Source: Gammaproteobacteria bacterium (GTDB taxonomy: Bacteria; Pseudomonadota; Gammaproteobacteria; DSM-16500). From it: a DNA stretch of 64,000 nt. Both the position numbers and the translations under genes were made by a program. Shown here piece by piece: positions 38,617 through 48,919 of the stretch. Below the pieces are notes generated by a model. It was given only the letters and a program-made list of their open reading frames with translations. It was not told the DNA's origin and did no database searches. The stretch covers positions 1-64,000 of the forward strand of contig JAJPJI010000013.1 in the NCBI GenBank assembly GCA_021324305.1. The letters are read 5' to 3'. Within the stretch, counting starts at the first letter, position 1. The number at the start of each line of letters is the position of its first letter.

Positions 38617-39900
38617 GTGGCAGAAATGATCCAGGCCGTACGCGGAATGAATGACATTTTACCGCCGGAGACTTTCTTGTGGCTATATGCTGAATATATA
38701 TTTCGCAGAACACTATTAGGGCATGGCTTCCAGGAAATTCGTTTCCCCATTCTGGAAAAAACGGAATTATTCAAACGATCCATTGGCGAAATTACCGACA
38801 TCGTTGAAAAGGAAATGTATACCTTTCTGGACCGCAATGAAGAAAGCCTGACCCTGCGCCCTGAAGGAACAGCATCCTGCGCCCGCGCAGCAATGGAACA
38901 TGGCATGCTGCATAACCAGATACAACGCCTGTGGTATTCAGGACCCTGTTTTCGCTATGAGCGTCCGCAAAAAGGCCGGTACCGTCAATTTCATCAATTT
39001 TCCGCTGAAGTATTTGGATTAACGGGACCTGATATTGATGCTGAATTGATCGTCATGTCAGCATCCATACTTGAGAAACTTGGAATCAAGTCTTTTTCAA
39101 CATTACAGCTGAACTCACTGGGCACGCCAGCCTCACGTAGTGAATACCGCAAACGGCTGATACATTACCTAAGCGAAAACAAAGACCAGCTTGATGAAGA
39201 CAGCGTTCGCCGCCTGCATAAAAATCCACTTCGCATTCTGGACAGCAAGAATCCGGATATGAAGGACCTTATCGCGAATGCCCCCAAACTGCTTGATCAC
39301 CTGGACGAAGAATCGTTGCAGCACTTCGAAAAGCTGCAGGAATATTTAAAATATGCTGGCATCAATTTTGAAATCAATCCCTGCCTGGTACGCGGGCTGG
39401 ATTATTACACAAAGACAGTATTTGAATGGGTGACGGACAAATTGGGCGCACAGGGCACTGTTTGTGCTGGCGGACGCTATGATGGACTGGTTGAGCAGTT
39501 AGGCGGTAAACCCACTCCCGCAATTGGCTTTTCATTTGGCATGGAACGCACCATCCTCCTCATGAAACAAAGCGAGAAAAATCACAAGATTGACACAGGA
39601 ATTCATGCCTATCTGATCACTGACAGTGAAAGCACATTCGCAGCCGGCCTGAAAACCGCCAATTATCTACGCACAAAAGTACCTGGTCTCAGACTGGTAT
39701 TACACTGTGGCGGCGGCAGCCTGAAAAATCAATTTAAAAAGGCGGACAAAAGCGGCGCCCAGTACGCCATCATCATTGGTGAACATGAATTAAAGACCCG
39801 TTCGATTTCACTCAAGAATTTGCGCGAAGATATCCCGCAGCAATCTCTTTATCAGGATGAATTGGCCGAATACCTGAAATTAAAAATATCCAAGAAATAG
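38617..39900 (+). CDS. hisS: Histidyl-tRNA synthetase
   Basis: A 427-residue class II synthetase. Motif 1 region ([20 protein letters not shown]), motif 2 ([20 protein letters not shown]), the histidine motifs [15 protein letters not shown] and [15 protein letters not shown], and the C-terminal anticodon-binding domain are all present. The start is a GTG at 38617 with AAAGGAG seven bases upstream; there is no better ATG. It overlaps nothing and lies 33 bp after the RodZ-like gene. Confidence 0.96.
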   Translation: MAEMIQAVRGMNDILPPETFLWLYAEYIFRRTLLGHGFQEIRFPILEKTELFKRSIGEITDIVEKEMYTFLDRNEESLTLRPEGTASCARAAMEHGMLHNQIQRLWYSGPCFRYERPQKGRYRQFHQFSAEVFGLTGPDIDAELIVMSASILEKLGIKSFSTLQLNSLGTPASRSEYRKRLIHYLSENKDQLDEDSVRRLHKNPLRILDSKNPDMKDLIANAPKLLDHLDEESLQHFEKLQEYLKYAGINFEINPCLVRGLDYYTKTVFEWVTDKLGAQGTVCAGGRYDGLVEQLGGKPTPAIGFSFGMERTILLMKQSEKNHKIDTGIHAYLITDSESTFAAGLKTANYLRTKVPGLRLVLHCGGGSLKNQFKKADKSGAQYAIIIGEHELKTRSISLKNLREDIPQQSLYQDELAEYLKLKISKK

Positions 39901-39950
39901 CATAACCCTCCTCTCCCCGCACCAAAAAAGAATGGTACGCACGGAGGAGA

Positions 39951-39989
39951 GGGAATCCATTGGGAAAAGCATTTTCCCAATGGATTCCC
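39951..39989. terminator. Perfect 18-bp inverted repeat after hisS
   Basis: Arms GGGAATCCATTGGGAAAA and TTTTCCCAATGGATTCCC are exactly complementary around a 3-base loop. The element lies between hisS and the yfgM-like gene. No T-run follows on the plus strand, so it may attenuate or stabilise transcript rather than terminate fully. Confidence 0.6.
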
Positions 39990-40047
39990 GGAAAAAAATC
40001 TGATTTAATACTGAGCCTGAAGATGCGCAGTTTCTGAGGACCATCCC

Positions 40048-40695
40048 TTGACAGAATATTTAACTGAACAAGAACAGATTGAATTATTAAAATCATGGAT
40101 CAAGCAATACAGTGTCGTTATTTTGGCAGGCGTCCTGATTGCCGCCGTCGCCATCACCGGCTGGCGGTATTGGCAGCAGCGGCAGAACAAGATTCTGACG
40201 CATGCTTCCGCTGTTTATGATGAAATGTTAACCATGCGCGCGCAGAATGACAGCACTTCCACATTGGTGCAGGCACAAAAACTCTTTAGTCATTATCCAC
40301 AAACAACTTATGGTCAAATGGCCGCATTCATGCTTGCCAGAGACGCGGTTATCAAGAAAGATTATCCTGAAGCGGAAAAACGTCTTAACTGGATTATCGA
40401 GCACAGTAAAATTGATTCCATTCGGCAAATTGCGCGTATCCGTCTCGCGCGAACTTTAATCGCAGAAAACAAACCCCAGGAAGCAATCAAGGAATTACAA
40501 ACTGTGGAAGATAACAGCTTCAATGGTCTGACCGATGAAGTCAAAGGTGATGCCTATCTTGCCCTGAACGATACAAAAATGGCTCGTCAATCCTATCAGC
40601 AAGCACTGGATGAATTACCCAATGCTGATGTCATTCGACCAATATTAAGAATGAAATACGACAATCTGGCCAATACCATTCCATCAGCCTCTTAA
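40048..40695 (+). CDS. yfgM: YfgM-like TPR membrane protein
   Basis: A 215-residue protein with a short cytosolic N-terminus (TEYLTEQEQIELLKSWIKQY), one membrane helix (about 24-43) and periplasmic TPR-like helices. This matches YfgM, which is associated with the Sec translocon and periplasmic chaperones. Position between hisS and bamB is conserved in gammaproteobacteria. The start is TTG at 40048, preceded by TGAGGA; no nearby ATG fits. Confidence 0.88.
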   Translation: MTEYLTEQEQIELLKSWIKQYSVVILAGVLIAAVAITGWRYWQQRQNKILTHASAVYDEMLTMRAQNDSTSTLVQAQKLFSHYPQTTYGQMAAFMLARDAVIKKDYPEAEKRLNWIIEHSKIDSIRQIARIRLARTLIAENKPQEAIKELQTVEDNSFNGLTDEVKGDAYLALNDTKMARQSYQQALDELPNADVIRPILRMKYDNLANTIPSAS

Positions 40696-40711
40696 TCCGG
40701 GTTTCAAGAAT

Positions 40712-41878
40712 ATGAGCAGTCAAATTATTAAAAATATTAAAACATTTGCAGCCTTTGTTTTTCTTGCTTTACTTCTAACAGCATGCAATGGTTTTTTTGA
40801 AAAGGACAATACACCGGAACCCACGCCACTGACTAATTTCAATCCTGAGATAGCACCGCGTCAGCTCTGGTCCACCAAAGTGGGTGCAGGTGCAACAGGC
40901 GATGATTACCTGAAATTAAGCCCAACACCGGGTCAAAATGCCATTTATACATCAAGCAGTAATGGCACCATTACTTCTGTCAACAAATCGAACGGTCGAA
41001 TTAACTGGCAAACAGATATACGTCTGCCATTATCCAGCGGGCCCGGCGTGGGTGACGGCATTGTTGTCGTTGGCAGCCGCGGCGGTGAAATCATTGCAAT
41101 GCTGGAAGGCGACGGACGGCAAATCTGGCGAACCAGTGTCCCAGGTGAAGTCATAGCCAAACCAGCCATAGGCGGTGGCAATGTTATTATCAAGGCTGTG
41201 GACGGTTACACCCGGGCCCTATCCATCAAGGATGGACATGAACTCTGGTCATTCCAGCAAGTTGAGCCAAATCTGATTTTGCGCGGCTCAAGCACACCTC
41301 TCATTCGCGACCGCAATGTCATTATCGGATTCGCCAATGGAAACCTCGCCAAGCTGAACCTGGGTGATGGTCAGTTATTATGGATCCAGACAATTGCCAC
41401 CCCCGAAGGTGCTTTTGCAATTCAGCGCATGATTGATATCGATGCTGACCCCATCATTTTTGAACATAACATTTATGTGGCCACCTATCAGGGCAAAATA
41501 TCCTCTCTGGACTGGGCATCGGGCAGAGCACTTTGGTCTCACGATATTTCTTCCTATACGGGTATGACGGCTGATGACAATACCGTTTATATTTCTGACG
41601 CCCGTGGTTTTGTCTGGGCATTTGGCGCAGACAGCGGCCTGGTTAACTGGCGGCAAAATAAACTGGAATATCGCATTATCAGCGCGCCGGCCATCATGGG
41701 CAATTATGTCGTTGTGGGCGATGCAGAAGGTTATTTGCATTGGTTAGGCAAGAGGGATGGACATTTCGCAGCGAGAGTATCGATAGGATCTTCTATCTAT
41801 GCGGCACCTGTGGTTGAAAATAATGTATTATACGCACTGAATAACAATGGTTATTTAGCTGCCTATACCCTGGGATAA
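40712..41878 (+). CDS. bamB: Outer membrane assembly lipoprotein BamB
   Basis: A 388-residue lipoprotein of the BAM complex. Signal peptide with lipobox LLTAC (C25). The rest is an eight-bladed PQQ-type propeller, with repeated blades such as [33 protein letters not shown] and [14 protein letters not shown]. It lies 17 bp after yfgM and 2 bp before der. Confidence 0.95.
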   Translation: MSSQIIKNIKTFAAFVFLALLLTACNGFFEKDNTPEPTPLTNFNPEIAPRQLWSTKVGAGATGDDYLKLSPTPGQNAIYTSSSNGTITSVNKSNGRINWQTDIRLPLSSGPGVGDGIVVVGSRGGEIIAMLEGDGRQIWRTSVPGEVIAKPAIGGGNVIIKAVDGYTRALSIKDGHELWSFQQVEPNLILRGSSTPLIRDRNVIIGFANGNLAKLNLGDGQLLWIQTIATPEGAFAIQRMIDIDADPIIFEHNIYVATYQGKISSLDWASGRALWSHDISSYTGMTADDNTVYISDARGFVWAFGADSGLVNWRQNKLEYRIISAPAIMGNYVVVGDAEGYLHWLGKRDGHFAARVSIGSSIYAAPVVENNVLYALNNNGYLAAYTLG

Positions 41879-41880
41879 TA

Positions 41881-43215
41881 ATGCTGCCAGTTGTTGCAAT
41901 CGTCGGCCGTCCTAATGTCGGCAAATCTACACTCTTTAACCGCCTCACGCGTTCGCGGGATGCGCTTATTTCAGCTTTTCCTGGCACGACACGTGACCGT
42001 CAATATGGTGAAGTCAAATTAAATGACATTCGCTTCATCATTATTGATACAGGCGGAATCACGGAGGAAATGGACGAAGTTGGCAAGCTGATAACAAAAC
42101 AGGCCTTGCAGGCAATCGAAGACGCAGACAAGGTTTTATTTTTAGTCGATGGTCAGGCAGGGGTAACACCTGAAGACCGGATGATTGCTGACACCTTGCG
42201 CCGATCTGGCAAACCTGTTTTCCTCGCCGTGAATAAAACAGAAGGTCTCGACCCTTCATTAAGCGTGGTCGATGCTTATGAGTTAGGGCTGGGGACTCCC
42301 CTGCCTATCGCAGCCGTACACGGGTCCGGCATTACCAGTTTGGTCACTTCGCTCTTTCCAGAACCCGTCAAAACAGAGGAAACGCCGGAAGAACCTGCCG
42401 AACACAGCATCAAGCTTGCCATTATTGGACGTCCTAATGTGGGGAAATCCACGCTGACCAATCGCATGCTTGGTGAAGAGCGTGTCATTGTGCATGATTC
42501 ACCGGGAACAACCCGCGACAGTATTTTCATACCTCTCGAAAGATTCGAAAAACACTATACACTTATCGATACAGCTGGCATCCGTAAACGCAAGAAAGTC
42601 TCTGAAGTGCCGGAAAAATTCTCCGTGGTCAAGACATTACAGGCTATTGAAGATTCGAATGTGGTCCTTTATGTGATCGATGGTCGATTGGGTGTATCTG
42701 AACAGGATTTGAAACTGCTCGGATTTGTGCTTGAGTGCGGCAAGGGTCTGGTCATTGCGGTAAACAAATGGGATGGGATGAGCCAGGAAGCGCGTGATCA
42801 TGCCAAAGCCACTATCGATAGACATCTTGATTTTGTGCGTTTTGCCCGTATTCACTATATTTCTGCCCTGCATGGTTCAGGTGTCGGCAATCTCTTCGAC
42901 TCAGTGAACGAAGCTTACGAATCCGCAACACAAAAACTGTCTACTCCCTATTTGAGCCGGCTGTTACAGCAGGCACAGGCCACTCACCAGCCGCCTTTGG
43001 TACACGGACGCCGGGTCAAATTGCGCTATGCTCATCCTGGCGGTCATAATCCTCCGCGCATTGTTATCCACGGCAATCAATTAAATGCCTTGCCAGACAG
43101 TTATCGTAAATTCCTTGCTCACTTCTTCCAGGAAAAGTTGAACCTCTATGGTACACCGGTCATGATCGAATTCAGGACCAGTGAAAATCCATTCCATAAA
43201 AAAACACGCCGTTAA
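41881..43215 (+). CDS. der: Ribosome-associated GTPase Der
   Basis: A 444-residue GTPase needed for 50S subunit assembly. It has the two tandem G domains that define the family: P-loops GRPNVGKST at 9-17 and 183-191, each with DTAG/DTGG switch motifs and NKTE/NKWD base motifs. A C-terminal KH-like domain ends in [11 protein letters not shown]. It closes the hisS-yfgM-bamB-der run. Confidence 0.97.
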   Translation: MLPVVAIVGRPNVGKSTLFNRLTRSRDALISAFPGTTRDRQYGEVKLNDIRFIIIDTGGITEEMDEVGKLITKQALQAIEDADKVLFLVDGQAGVTPEDRMIADTLRRSGKPVFLAVNKTEGLDPSLSVVDAYELGLGTPLPIAAVHGSGITSLVTSLFPEPVKTEETPEEPAEHSIKLAIIGRPNVGKSTLTNRMLGEERVIVHDSPGTTRDSIFIPLERFEKHYTLIDTAGIRKRKKVSEVPEKFSVVKTLQAIEDSNVVLYVIDGRLGVSEQDLKLLGFVLECGKGLVIAVNKWDGMSQEARDHAKATIDRHLDFVRFARIHYISALHGSGVGNLFDSVNEAYESATQKLSTPYLSRLLQQAQATHQPPLVHGRRVKLRYAHPGGHNPPRIVIHGNQLNALPDSYRKFLAHFFQEKLNLYGTPVMIEFRTSENPFHKKTRR

Positions 43216-43459
43216 AGACAGACAGACTTTAGCAATCCAGTCAACAGATCACCACGCTCTGCACCGTGTCATTGCTGTATAGATAATTCGTTGATGAATG
43301 ATACCTTGATTGGTTAGCTTCATTTTCTGCTTCATCGTAGGCTCGATGCCATAAGTCTGCCTTAAGAATGTACTAAGCGAACCTTAATTTTGCATGTGTA
43401 AAATGTGGGCAAAAAAAGATTATAAGCTTTATCACTAACACATAACGAGGTTTATAGCT

Positions 43460-44779
43460 ATGCACGGGCGTAAATATCAAGTCAAACAAGGCACCACTAC
43501 TCATACCAGTCATCCTGTCAGACATACTGCCAATAACAAGCAAGCCAAAAAAACTGGCGTCCCTGTCACCAGAAAACCAGAGACCAAGCCCGTCAACGAA
43601 ACACCTGGCACACGAGTCAAGGTTACGAATGCAAGCAAGCCTGTCACTAAAAAAACGGTTACCGTCGATACAAAATCCGGCTTCAGTGTCACCCAGAAAC
43701 AGGTCAGAATACCAGTCCGCAAAAAACCCGTGCGTGTCAACACCGGACCAAGCGCTTCCACCCAGGAAAGAGGGAGAACAAGAGAGCGCAAACCACAGAT
43801 GGCATCCAGTTACAGCAAATTTCTCTCCCACGTCCGGCACCATGATTTTTCTGCAGAAGATTTCAGCAAACTGGGAGCATTGAGTGACAAACCGAATTTC
43901 TATTTCGAAGAATCAGCAAAATGCAAAACTCTTACCGCTGATTTCTTGCAGGCATTCTGGAATTCAGTTGATAACCGGGAACTGACAGTCAAAAACCATC
44001 AGAAAAAATTTAATGATCAGGGCGGCAAGGAACCGGTTTCGCCAATGTGTATTTCGTTTATCAATGCGACCATCAAAGACAAGGATTATTGCTTTATTGC
44101 CATATCCTCAATTGATGAAGCCACACCTGCACTGTTATCCAGTCTCAAAGCTTTCATTGAAGAGCATAACAAACAAAATACATCCACTGAATTCGTACTG
44201 CTGCATGGTAAAACCGGAAATTTCAGCAGCCTCATCCAGTCAATCAATCAGAAAACTGATAAAGGCGCCTACAAAACATGCGCTGAAAAATATTTCGCTT
44301 CATGCCTGACAAAATTATTCCTTCAATACGGAAACGACATCCGGGTTAATGGGGTAGTCAATTGTGATTTATATCCTTTTGAAGGTGACGAAAATGGACA
44401 GGCATTACCATACGGCAAACAGGCATACGCCCTGGATCCCACTGTGACACCGCCAAGAACCAAAAATGGCAAACTGGTACTTGAAGATGACACGATAGTC
44501 ACAACCAAACCATGCTGTGCTGCTTGCACAAAAAACAAAAATGCCATTTTAAAGATCTTTAAGGCAGCACAAAGTCATGGCGCCATGCTGCTCGAAGAGC
44601 CTGGATCCGTTAAACGAGACATGGAACGCCTTGAGACATCACCCGTACGAAGAAGTATCGCCACACCATCGTCATTATTGACCAAATTCAGCCTCGTCTG
44701 CGGAGAAAAAGGATGCAAAACGACTCCAGTTATCAAACAGACTGAAAGCAAGCAGGTTGCAATACAGGTTGTAAATTAA
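43460..44779 (+). CDS. Unknown protein with a cytidine-deaminase-like zinc site (effector/toxin candidate)
   Basis: A 439-residue soluble protein. Residues 1-120 are low-complexity, rich in Lys, Arg, Thr, Pro and Val, and look disordered. The C-terminal part holds a pattern typical of the deaminase superfamily: C274-A-E276 starting a helix (TCAEKYFASCLTKLF), a strand (RVNGVVNCDLYPFE), then P351-C-C353-A-A-C356 opening a helix (KPCCAACTKNKNAILK). In deaminases [H/C]AE plus CxxC bind zinc. The spacing of about 77 residues is long but would allow an insertion. A deaminase toxin or effector is plausible but not shown. It stands alone between der and a TPR gene. Confidence 0.55.
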   Translation: MHGRKYQVKQGTTTHTSHPVRHTANNKQAKKTGVPVTRKPETKPVNETPGTRVKVTNASKPVTKKTVTVDTKSGFSVTQKQVRIPVRKKPVRVNTGPSASTQERGRTRERKPQMASSYSKFLSHVRHHDFSAEDFSKLGALSDKPNFYFEESAKCKTLTADFLQAFWNSVDNRELTVKNHQKKFNDQGGKEPVSPMCISFINATIKDKDYCFIAISSIDEATPALLSSLKAFIEEHNKQNTSTEFVLLHGKTGNFSSLIQSINQKTDKGAYKTCAEKYFASCLTKLFLQYGNDIRVNGVVNCDLYPFEGDENGQALPYGKQAYALDPTVTPPRTKNGKLVLEDDTIVTTKPCCAACTKNKNAILKIFKAAQSHGAMLLEEPGSVKRDMERLETSPVRRSIATPSSLLTKFSLVCGEKGCKTTPVIKQTESKQVAIQVVN

Positions 44780-44794
44780 GATAATGAAACAGAT

Positions 44795-44825
44795 CCTTGC
44801 GTCCGGACCAGATCTGGCCGCAAGG
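44795..44825. other. Hairpin between two effector-like genes
   Basis: Arms CCTTGCG (44795-44801) and CGCAAGG (44819-44825) enclose a second inner palindrome CCAGATCTGG. It lies shortly after the deaminase-like gene and may mark its transcript end. Confidence 0.4.
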
Positions 44826-44867
44826 CATATAAAACGAGGCTAATCATTATAACCCAGGTATCCGACT

Positions 44868-46010
44868 ATGCATCTTCGTAACAGAATACAAAACCGTGCC
44901 ATGCTGGATGAGGGAATCAGTCTAGCAGAACAAGGCCAGCATAAAGCAGCAATCAATCATTTACTTAAGGCTTATGATTCACTGCAGAAAGAAACACCTG
45001 TGGACACCTCCTCCATCGCTACCGCTGCTTATTTTCTCGGGACTTCCTATCTGGGTGTTAATGATGCTGATCTTGCTAAAGACTATCTAACGAAAGCGTT
45101 TCATGCATATATTGAGTTGTCCGAGCATAATCCGGAATATCACTCTGCCTTTATTAATTGCACGCTGGATCTGGCGCAATGCTGCATTGACTCAGGCATG
45201 CCCGGTCTGGCATTTACCCATTTAAAATCACTGCAGGCAAACATCTTGTCCGGCTTGTCCAGAACCGAAGATGGCGAGTTAAATGCGGCCATCAGTGATA
45301 TTTACCTGTTATTGGCAGATGTCAGCGATGAAAATGTACCAACCAGAGAAGAATATCTGTCACGTTCATTGCAATTTAATCCTGATAATATTTCAAGCAG
45401 CATCAAACTGGCCATTATCTGTTTCAGCCAGAATAAAACCGAAAAAGCCGCCGATATCTTGCGCACCTTGTATTCAACGACGGATTGGGACAGCCAGGAT
45501 CCGGTTTTACAGGCAGACTGCCTGTATCACCTCGGCAGATGCGAGCTCAAGCTGGGAGCCCATGCAAAAGCAAAAGAATCACTTGCAAGAGCATTGGATA
45601 CCTATCAACAACTGGACAACGTCATTTCAATCAGTGCAACGCAACTGGGTCTTGGATTGACCTGCTACCATCTGGGTCATAACAAGGCAGGCAATCATCA
45701 TCTTCATGATGCCTTGTCTTTTTTCCAGCATCTAGATAATGCAGATGACGTGGAAAAAGCCAATGACATTATTCTTGACTGGTGTGACCTCGCGAACTTC
45801 CCTGGCAGCTTCAGAATTAATGGCGCACAGCAAACCATACTAGCCAGACTTCTGGTCAGAATTATCAACACCGGTAACCAGCCTTCTGTGACGGAGGTCA
45901 TGTCTACCCTGTTTAATTCCGCTAACCAAGTCTGCACTTCACCTGTGTCGGATCATTCAGTCACTGCCGGTGCGCTTGAGTCCGATAATGTACGGCTCAG
46001 CAGGCTATAA
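44868..46010 (+). CDS. Tetratricopeptide-repeat protein
   Basis: A 380-residue soluble protein built mostly of TPR helix pairs: EGISLAEQGQHKAAINHLLK, LGTSYLGVNDADLAKDYLTK, LGRCELKLGAHAKAKESLAR and LGLGLTCYHLGHNKAGNHHL. There is no signal peptide or membrane segment. TPR proteins mediate protein binding; the partner is unknown. The C-terminal 80 residues depart from the repeat. It follows the deaminase-like gene by 88 bp with a hairpin between. Confidence 0.68.
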   Translation: MHLRNRIQNRAMLDEGISLAEQGQHKAAINHLLKAYDSLQKETPVDTSSIATAAYFLGTSYLGVNDADLAKDYLTKAFHAYIELSEHNPEYHSAFINCTLDLAQCCIDSGMPGLAFTHLKSLQANILSGLSRTEDGELNAAISDIYLLLADVSDENVPTREEYLSRSLQFNPDNISSSIKLAIICFSQNKTEKAADILRTLYSTTDWDSQDPVLQADCLYHLGRCELKLGAHAKAKESLARALDTYQQLDNVISISATQLGLGLTCYHLGHNKAGNHHLHDALSFFQHLDNADDVEKANDIILDWCDLANFPGSFRINGAQQTILARLLVRIINTGNQPSVTEVMSTLFNSANQVCTSPVSDHSVTAGALESDNVRLSRL

Positions 46011-46087
46011 ACAGCGCATCTGGCCATAGGATTGATCCCGAAGAGATTAAGCAGAGATCACAAATTGCAGCAAAACATCTGGCGACA

Positions 46088-46570
46088 CTAATCGCGGAAA
46101 TTTATAAATTGCAGTGGTATCGGCACTTTGGATTCACGCAGCATGGCTATGACAGCCTGTAAGTCATCACGTTTTTTCCCTGTTACCCTGACCTGATCGC
46201 CCTGTATGGCAGCCTGAACTTTCAAACCAGACTCCTTGATCAGTTTTGTTACCTTTTTTCCATTCTCGCTGTCGATTCCCTGTTTAACATCGATTGTCTG
46301 TTTTGCCTCATTCAAGGATGAAGTGATTTCGTGATAATGCAGCGATCTAATATCCACATTGCGTTTGGTCAGTTTGTTTCTGAGAATATCATCAACCTGT
46401 TTTACCTGGAAATCAGTCGGAGCGACAATGATGATCTTGTCCTTGCTGAGCTCGATTCTTGCATTAGTATCCTTGAAATCAAAGCGGTTGGTCACTTCAC
46501 GGTTAGCCTGGTCCACAGCATTGGCAAGCTCGTGGTTATCAATATTGGAAACGATATCAAACGAAGGCAT
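46088..46570 (-). CDS. yajQ: YajQ-family nucleotide-binding protein
   Basis: A 160-residue YajQ/DUF520 protein: PSFDIVSNIDNHELANAVDQ, RFDFKDTNARIELSKDKIII and the C-terminal AMLRESKVPIPLQFINFRD are all typical. Members bind cyclic di-GMP in Xanthomonas and are cytosolic. It is divergent from ispB. Confidence 0.93.
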   Translation of the reverse strand: MPSFDIVSNIDNHELANAVDQANREVTNRFDFKDTNARIELSKDKIIIVAPTDFQVKQVDDILRNKLTKRNVDIRSLHYHEITSSLNEAKQTIDVKQGIDSENGKKVTKLIKESGLKVQAAIQGDQVRVTGKKRDDLQAVIAMLRESKVPIPLQFINFRD

Positions 46571-46690
46571 ACGTTATCTCCTCTGTAAACCGTATCTGTA
46601 GATGCCCGGTAGTATAGCAAATAAATGTCGTTATTGACCGGCTTATGTTTGCACCCTCCGGAATCGAGAGATAATCGTTAAATCAGAGCC

Positions 46691-46719
46691 TTGACAGTTT
46701 CACGGTGGATTACTACGAT
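46691..46719 (+). promoter_or_regulatory. Sigma-70-type promoter of ispB
   Basis: TTGACA at 46691-46696 and TACGAT at 46714-46719 with a 17-base spacer, about 33 bases before the ispB ATG. Confidence 0.6.
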
Positions 46720-46752
46720 TCACGCTTGCGATAAAAAAAATGAGATCACTAC

Positions 46753-47721
46753 ATGCCGTTAGAGTCTATACGTACCCTGGTGAAAGAGGATCTGGAATCC
46801 ACTGACCGCTTTATTATTTCCCAGCTGGAATCCAATATCCCCATGATCAAGGATGTGATTGAGTATGTTTTGACCTGCGGGGGCAAGCGGGTACGACCCA
46901 TGGTTCTCCTGTTAAGCGCTCGCGCACTTGAACATCGGGGCCAAAGACATATTGATCTGGCAGCTGTCATCGAACTCATACATACTGCGACACTCTTGCA
47001 TGATGATGTCGTGGACAATTCAACCCTGCGTCGCGGCCATAAAACTGCCAATACGATCTGGGGCAATGATGCAAGTGTCCTGGTTGGCGACTTTCTATAT
47101 TCCAGGGCATTCCAGATAGTCGTGGAACTGAAACATGGCACGGTACTGGATATTTTCGCCAAGGCAACCCCCTATATTGCAGAAGGCGAGATTTTACAGC
47201 TGGTCAATTGCAATAACCCGGATACCACAGAAGAATTCTATTTTGAAATCATTCAACGCAAGACTGCCAAACTGTTTGAAATTGCCTCACAGCTGGGCGC
47301 GACCCTGTCGACTGATTCCGAGAGGGATATCGAAGCCATGCGCCTGTTTGGGCTGCATCTGGGATTGGCCTATCAGCTAATTGATGACGCCCTGGATTAC
47401 AGTCAGTCCCCCGAGCAAACCGGTAAAAATGTCGGCCAGGACATTTCCGAGGGCAAAACTACCCTGCCGCTGATACATGCCATGCGCAAGAGCAAAGGCG
47501 CAGATCTTGAGCTGATGCGTGACGCTATCAACACCGGTTCCAGCAAAAACCTTGATAAAATTCTTGGAATTATTGAATCTACGGATGCGATAAAGTACAC
47601 TGCCGACACAGCAAAACACCATGCTTTGAAAGCAAAACAGGCACTGTCCGTGATTGCCTCAACGCCTTACCGAATGGCATTGGAAAACCTGAGTGATTTT
47701 GTTGTTTCGAGAAATTATTAG
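46753..47721 (+). CDS. ispB: Polyprenyl (octaprenyl) diphosphate synthase
   Basis: A 322-residue trans-prenyltransferase that makes the ubiquinone side chain. First aspartate-rich motif D84-D-V-V-D88 (LLHDDVVDNS) and second D211-D-A-L-D215 (LIDDALDYS) are intact, along with GGKRVRP near 43-49. The chain length is not readable with certainty; octaprenyl is the usual product of this gammaproteobacterial gene. Confidence 0.94.
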   Translation: MPLESIRTLVKEDLESTDRFIISQLESNIPMIKDVIEYVLTCGGKRVRPMVLLLSARALEHRGQRHIDLAAVIELIHTATLLHDDVVDNSTLRRGHKTANTIWGNDASVLVGDFLYSRAFQIVVELKHGTVLDIFAKATPYIAEGEILQLVNCNNPDTTEEFYFEIIQRKTAKLFEIASQLGATLSTDSERDIEAMRLFGLHLGLAYQLIDDALDYSQSPEQTGKNVGQDISEGKTTLPLIHAMRKSKGADLELMRDAINTGSSKNLDKILGIIESTDAIKYTADTAKHHALKAKQALSVIASTPYRMALENLSDFVVSRNY

Positions 47722-47733
47722 TGTTAATTAATT

Positions 47734-47807
47734 CGGGGTGTGGCTCAGCCTGGTAGAGCGCTGCCTTCGGGAGGCAGATGTCGCAGGTTCAAATCCTGTC
47801 ACCCCGA
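47734..47807 (+). tRNA. tRNA-Pro(CGG), no encoded CCA
   Basis: Acceptor arms CGGGGTG and CACCCCG pair perfectly, the D-stem is GCTC/GAGC, the anticodon stem CTGCC/GGCAG encloses TTCGGGA (anticodon CGG), and the T-loop is TTCAAAT. The discriminator A is followed by GTA instead of CCA, unlike the tRNA-Ser at 23388. The accessory region starts right after it, so the 3' end may have been changed by an integration. Confidence 0.93.
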
Positions 47808-47937
47808 GTAGTAAAATCAAGTAGTTACAGGATCTGTCTCGAGCGAGACGTTCATCACAGGGTGCAACGCCGCAGCAAAAGTATCCATCAGATCCCGACC
47901 AACAGCCAGCAGGATAACCATTATAACAAGGTACTTA

Positions 47938-48064
47938 TGAAAATTTGGGTAGATGCCGATGCCTGTCCGAAAGTCATCAAGGATATTTTATTCAATGCTG
48001 CAATACGAACAGCCACAAACCTGATTCTTGTCTCCAACCGCAGAGATTTGTCTATCATCACCTG
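47938..48064 (+). pseudogene. Truncated YaiI/YqxD-family (DUF188) gene
   Basis: The frame starts [20 protein letters not shown], the exact N-terminal signature of the YaiI/YqxD family, which is normally about 150 residues. Here similarity fades at LILVSNR and a stop follows at residue 43. I find no continuation in other frames downstream. It is a 5' remnant. Confidence 0.75.
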
Positions 48065-48124
48065 ACTGAACAGATTTGATAAACAAACGCGGTGTTGCAA
48101 TGTTTTTCGATTGGTTGATGTCCA

Positions 48125-48643
48125 TTACAATTCCAGCATCATCAATTCGTGTTTTCCATTATGACCCATTAATTTTTTAAATTTATTCCGGATAAAAAAA
48201 GCGATTGCACGATGGTTGGACTTGAGCGGATCTACAACGACAGCAGCAAAATTATGCTGGAGGTGTTGCTTTATAAAACATTCCAAGGCATCACTAGAAA
48301 TGCCTCTACCAAGGTATTTCTCGTCAGCGATAAAGAGATCAATCCCTACCATATTCTTTGCATCATGTTTGGCGAAAACCGGGTGCTGATAAGAATTGAC
48401 ATCTTCAGGGAGTGATTTATTAAGTATGTAATATTGAATATAGCCAATTGGATGCTCATCAACATAAATAATGTAGTTCGGGATATCCGGGTTCCCAATT
48501 CGCGGCAGATATTTCTCTCTGATCATTTCTTTCGTATATGATTCACCACGCGCATACCATTGCTTGACATGCGGCACATGGAACCACTGGTGTAATAGTT
48601 CAAGATCTGATTCAGAAAGCAGTTTGAATGTTATTTTATTCAT
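48125..48643 (-). CDS. GNAT acetyltransferase, AAC(6')/RimJ-like
   Basis: A 172-residue GNAT. LLSESDLELLHQWFHVPHVK, GIDLFIADEKYLGRGISSDA and VVVDPLKSNHRAIAFFIRNK follow the layout of aminoglycoside 6'-N-acetyltransferases of the AacA/AAC(6')-Ib type, though many chromosomal relatives act on other amines. I chose ATG 48643 (MNKITFKLL), where the domain starts. It is next to a second, broken GNAT. Confidence 0.72.
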   Translation of the reverse strand: MNKITFKLLSESDLELLHQWFHVPHVKQWYARGESYTKEMIREKYLPRIGNPDIPNYIIYVDEHPIGYIQYYILNKSLPEDVNSYQHPVFAKHDAKNMVGIDLFIADEKYLGRGISSDALECFIKQHLQHNFAAVVVDPLKSNHRAIAFFIRNKFKKLMGHNGKHELMMLEL

Positions 48644-48706
48644 GCAAGTATAGTAATGACGCACAGTATTGTTGCTGAGTTGCTTGCATACCAGGGATGC
48701 CTTAGA

Positions 48707-48919
48707 TTATTTGGTTAGATTTTTTATACGATAAAAATGACAAGATATACCCTTCGCAATATCCGTTTTATGATAAATCATACTACATTTTTCCATCACG
48801 CGGGTAGAAGCGACATTTTCGATATCAGCATAGGCAATGATGTATTCAGCATCTATATATTCCCGCGCATAATCCAAAAGCATTTTCACTGCTTCGGATG
48901 CATGCCTGTGTTTCCACAC
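48707..48919 (-). pseudogene. 3' fragment of a RimJ/RimL-type GNAT gene
   Basis: About 70 codons encode only the C-terminal half of a GNAT domain (ASEAVKMLLDYAREYIDAEY and ENVASTRVMEKCSMIYHKTD). The substrate-binding and first half of the fold are missing. Upstream sequence belongs to the ligase gene on the same strand. Confidence 0.6.
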
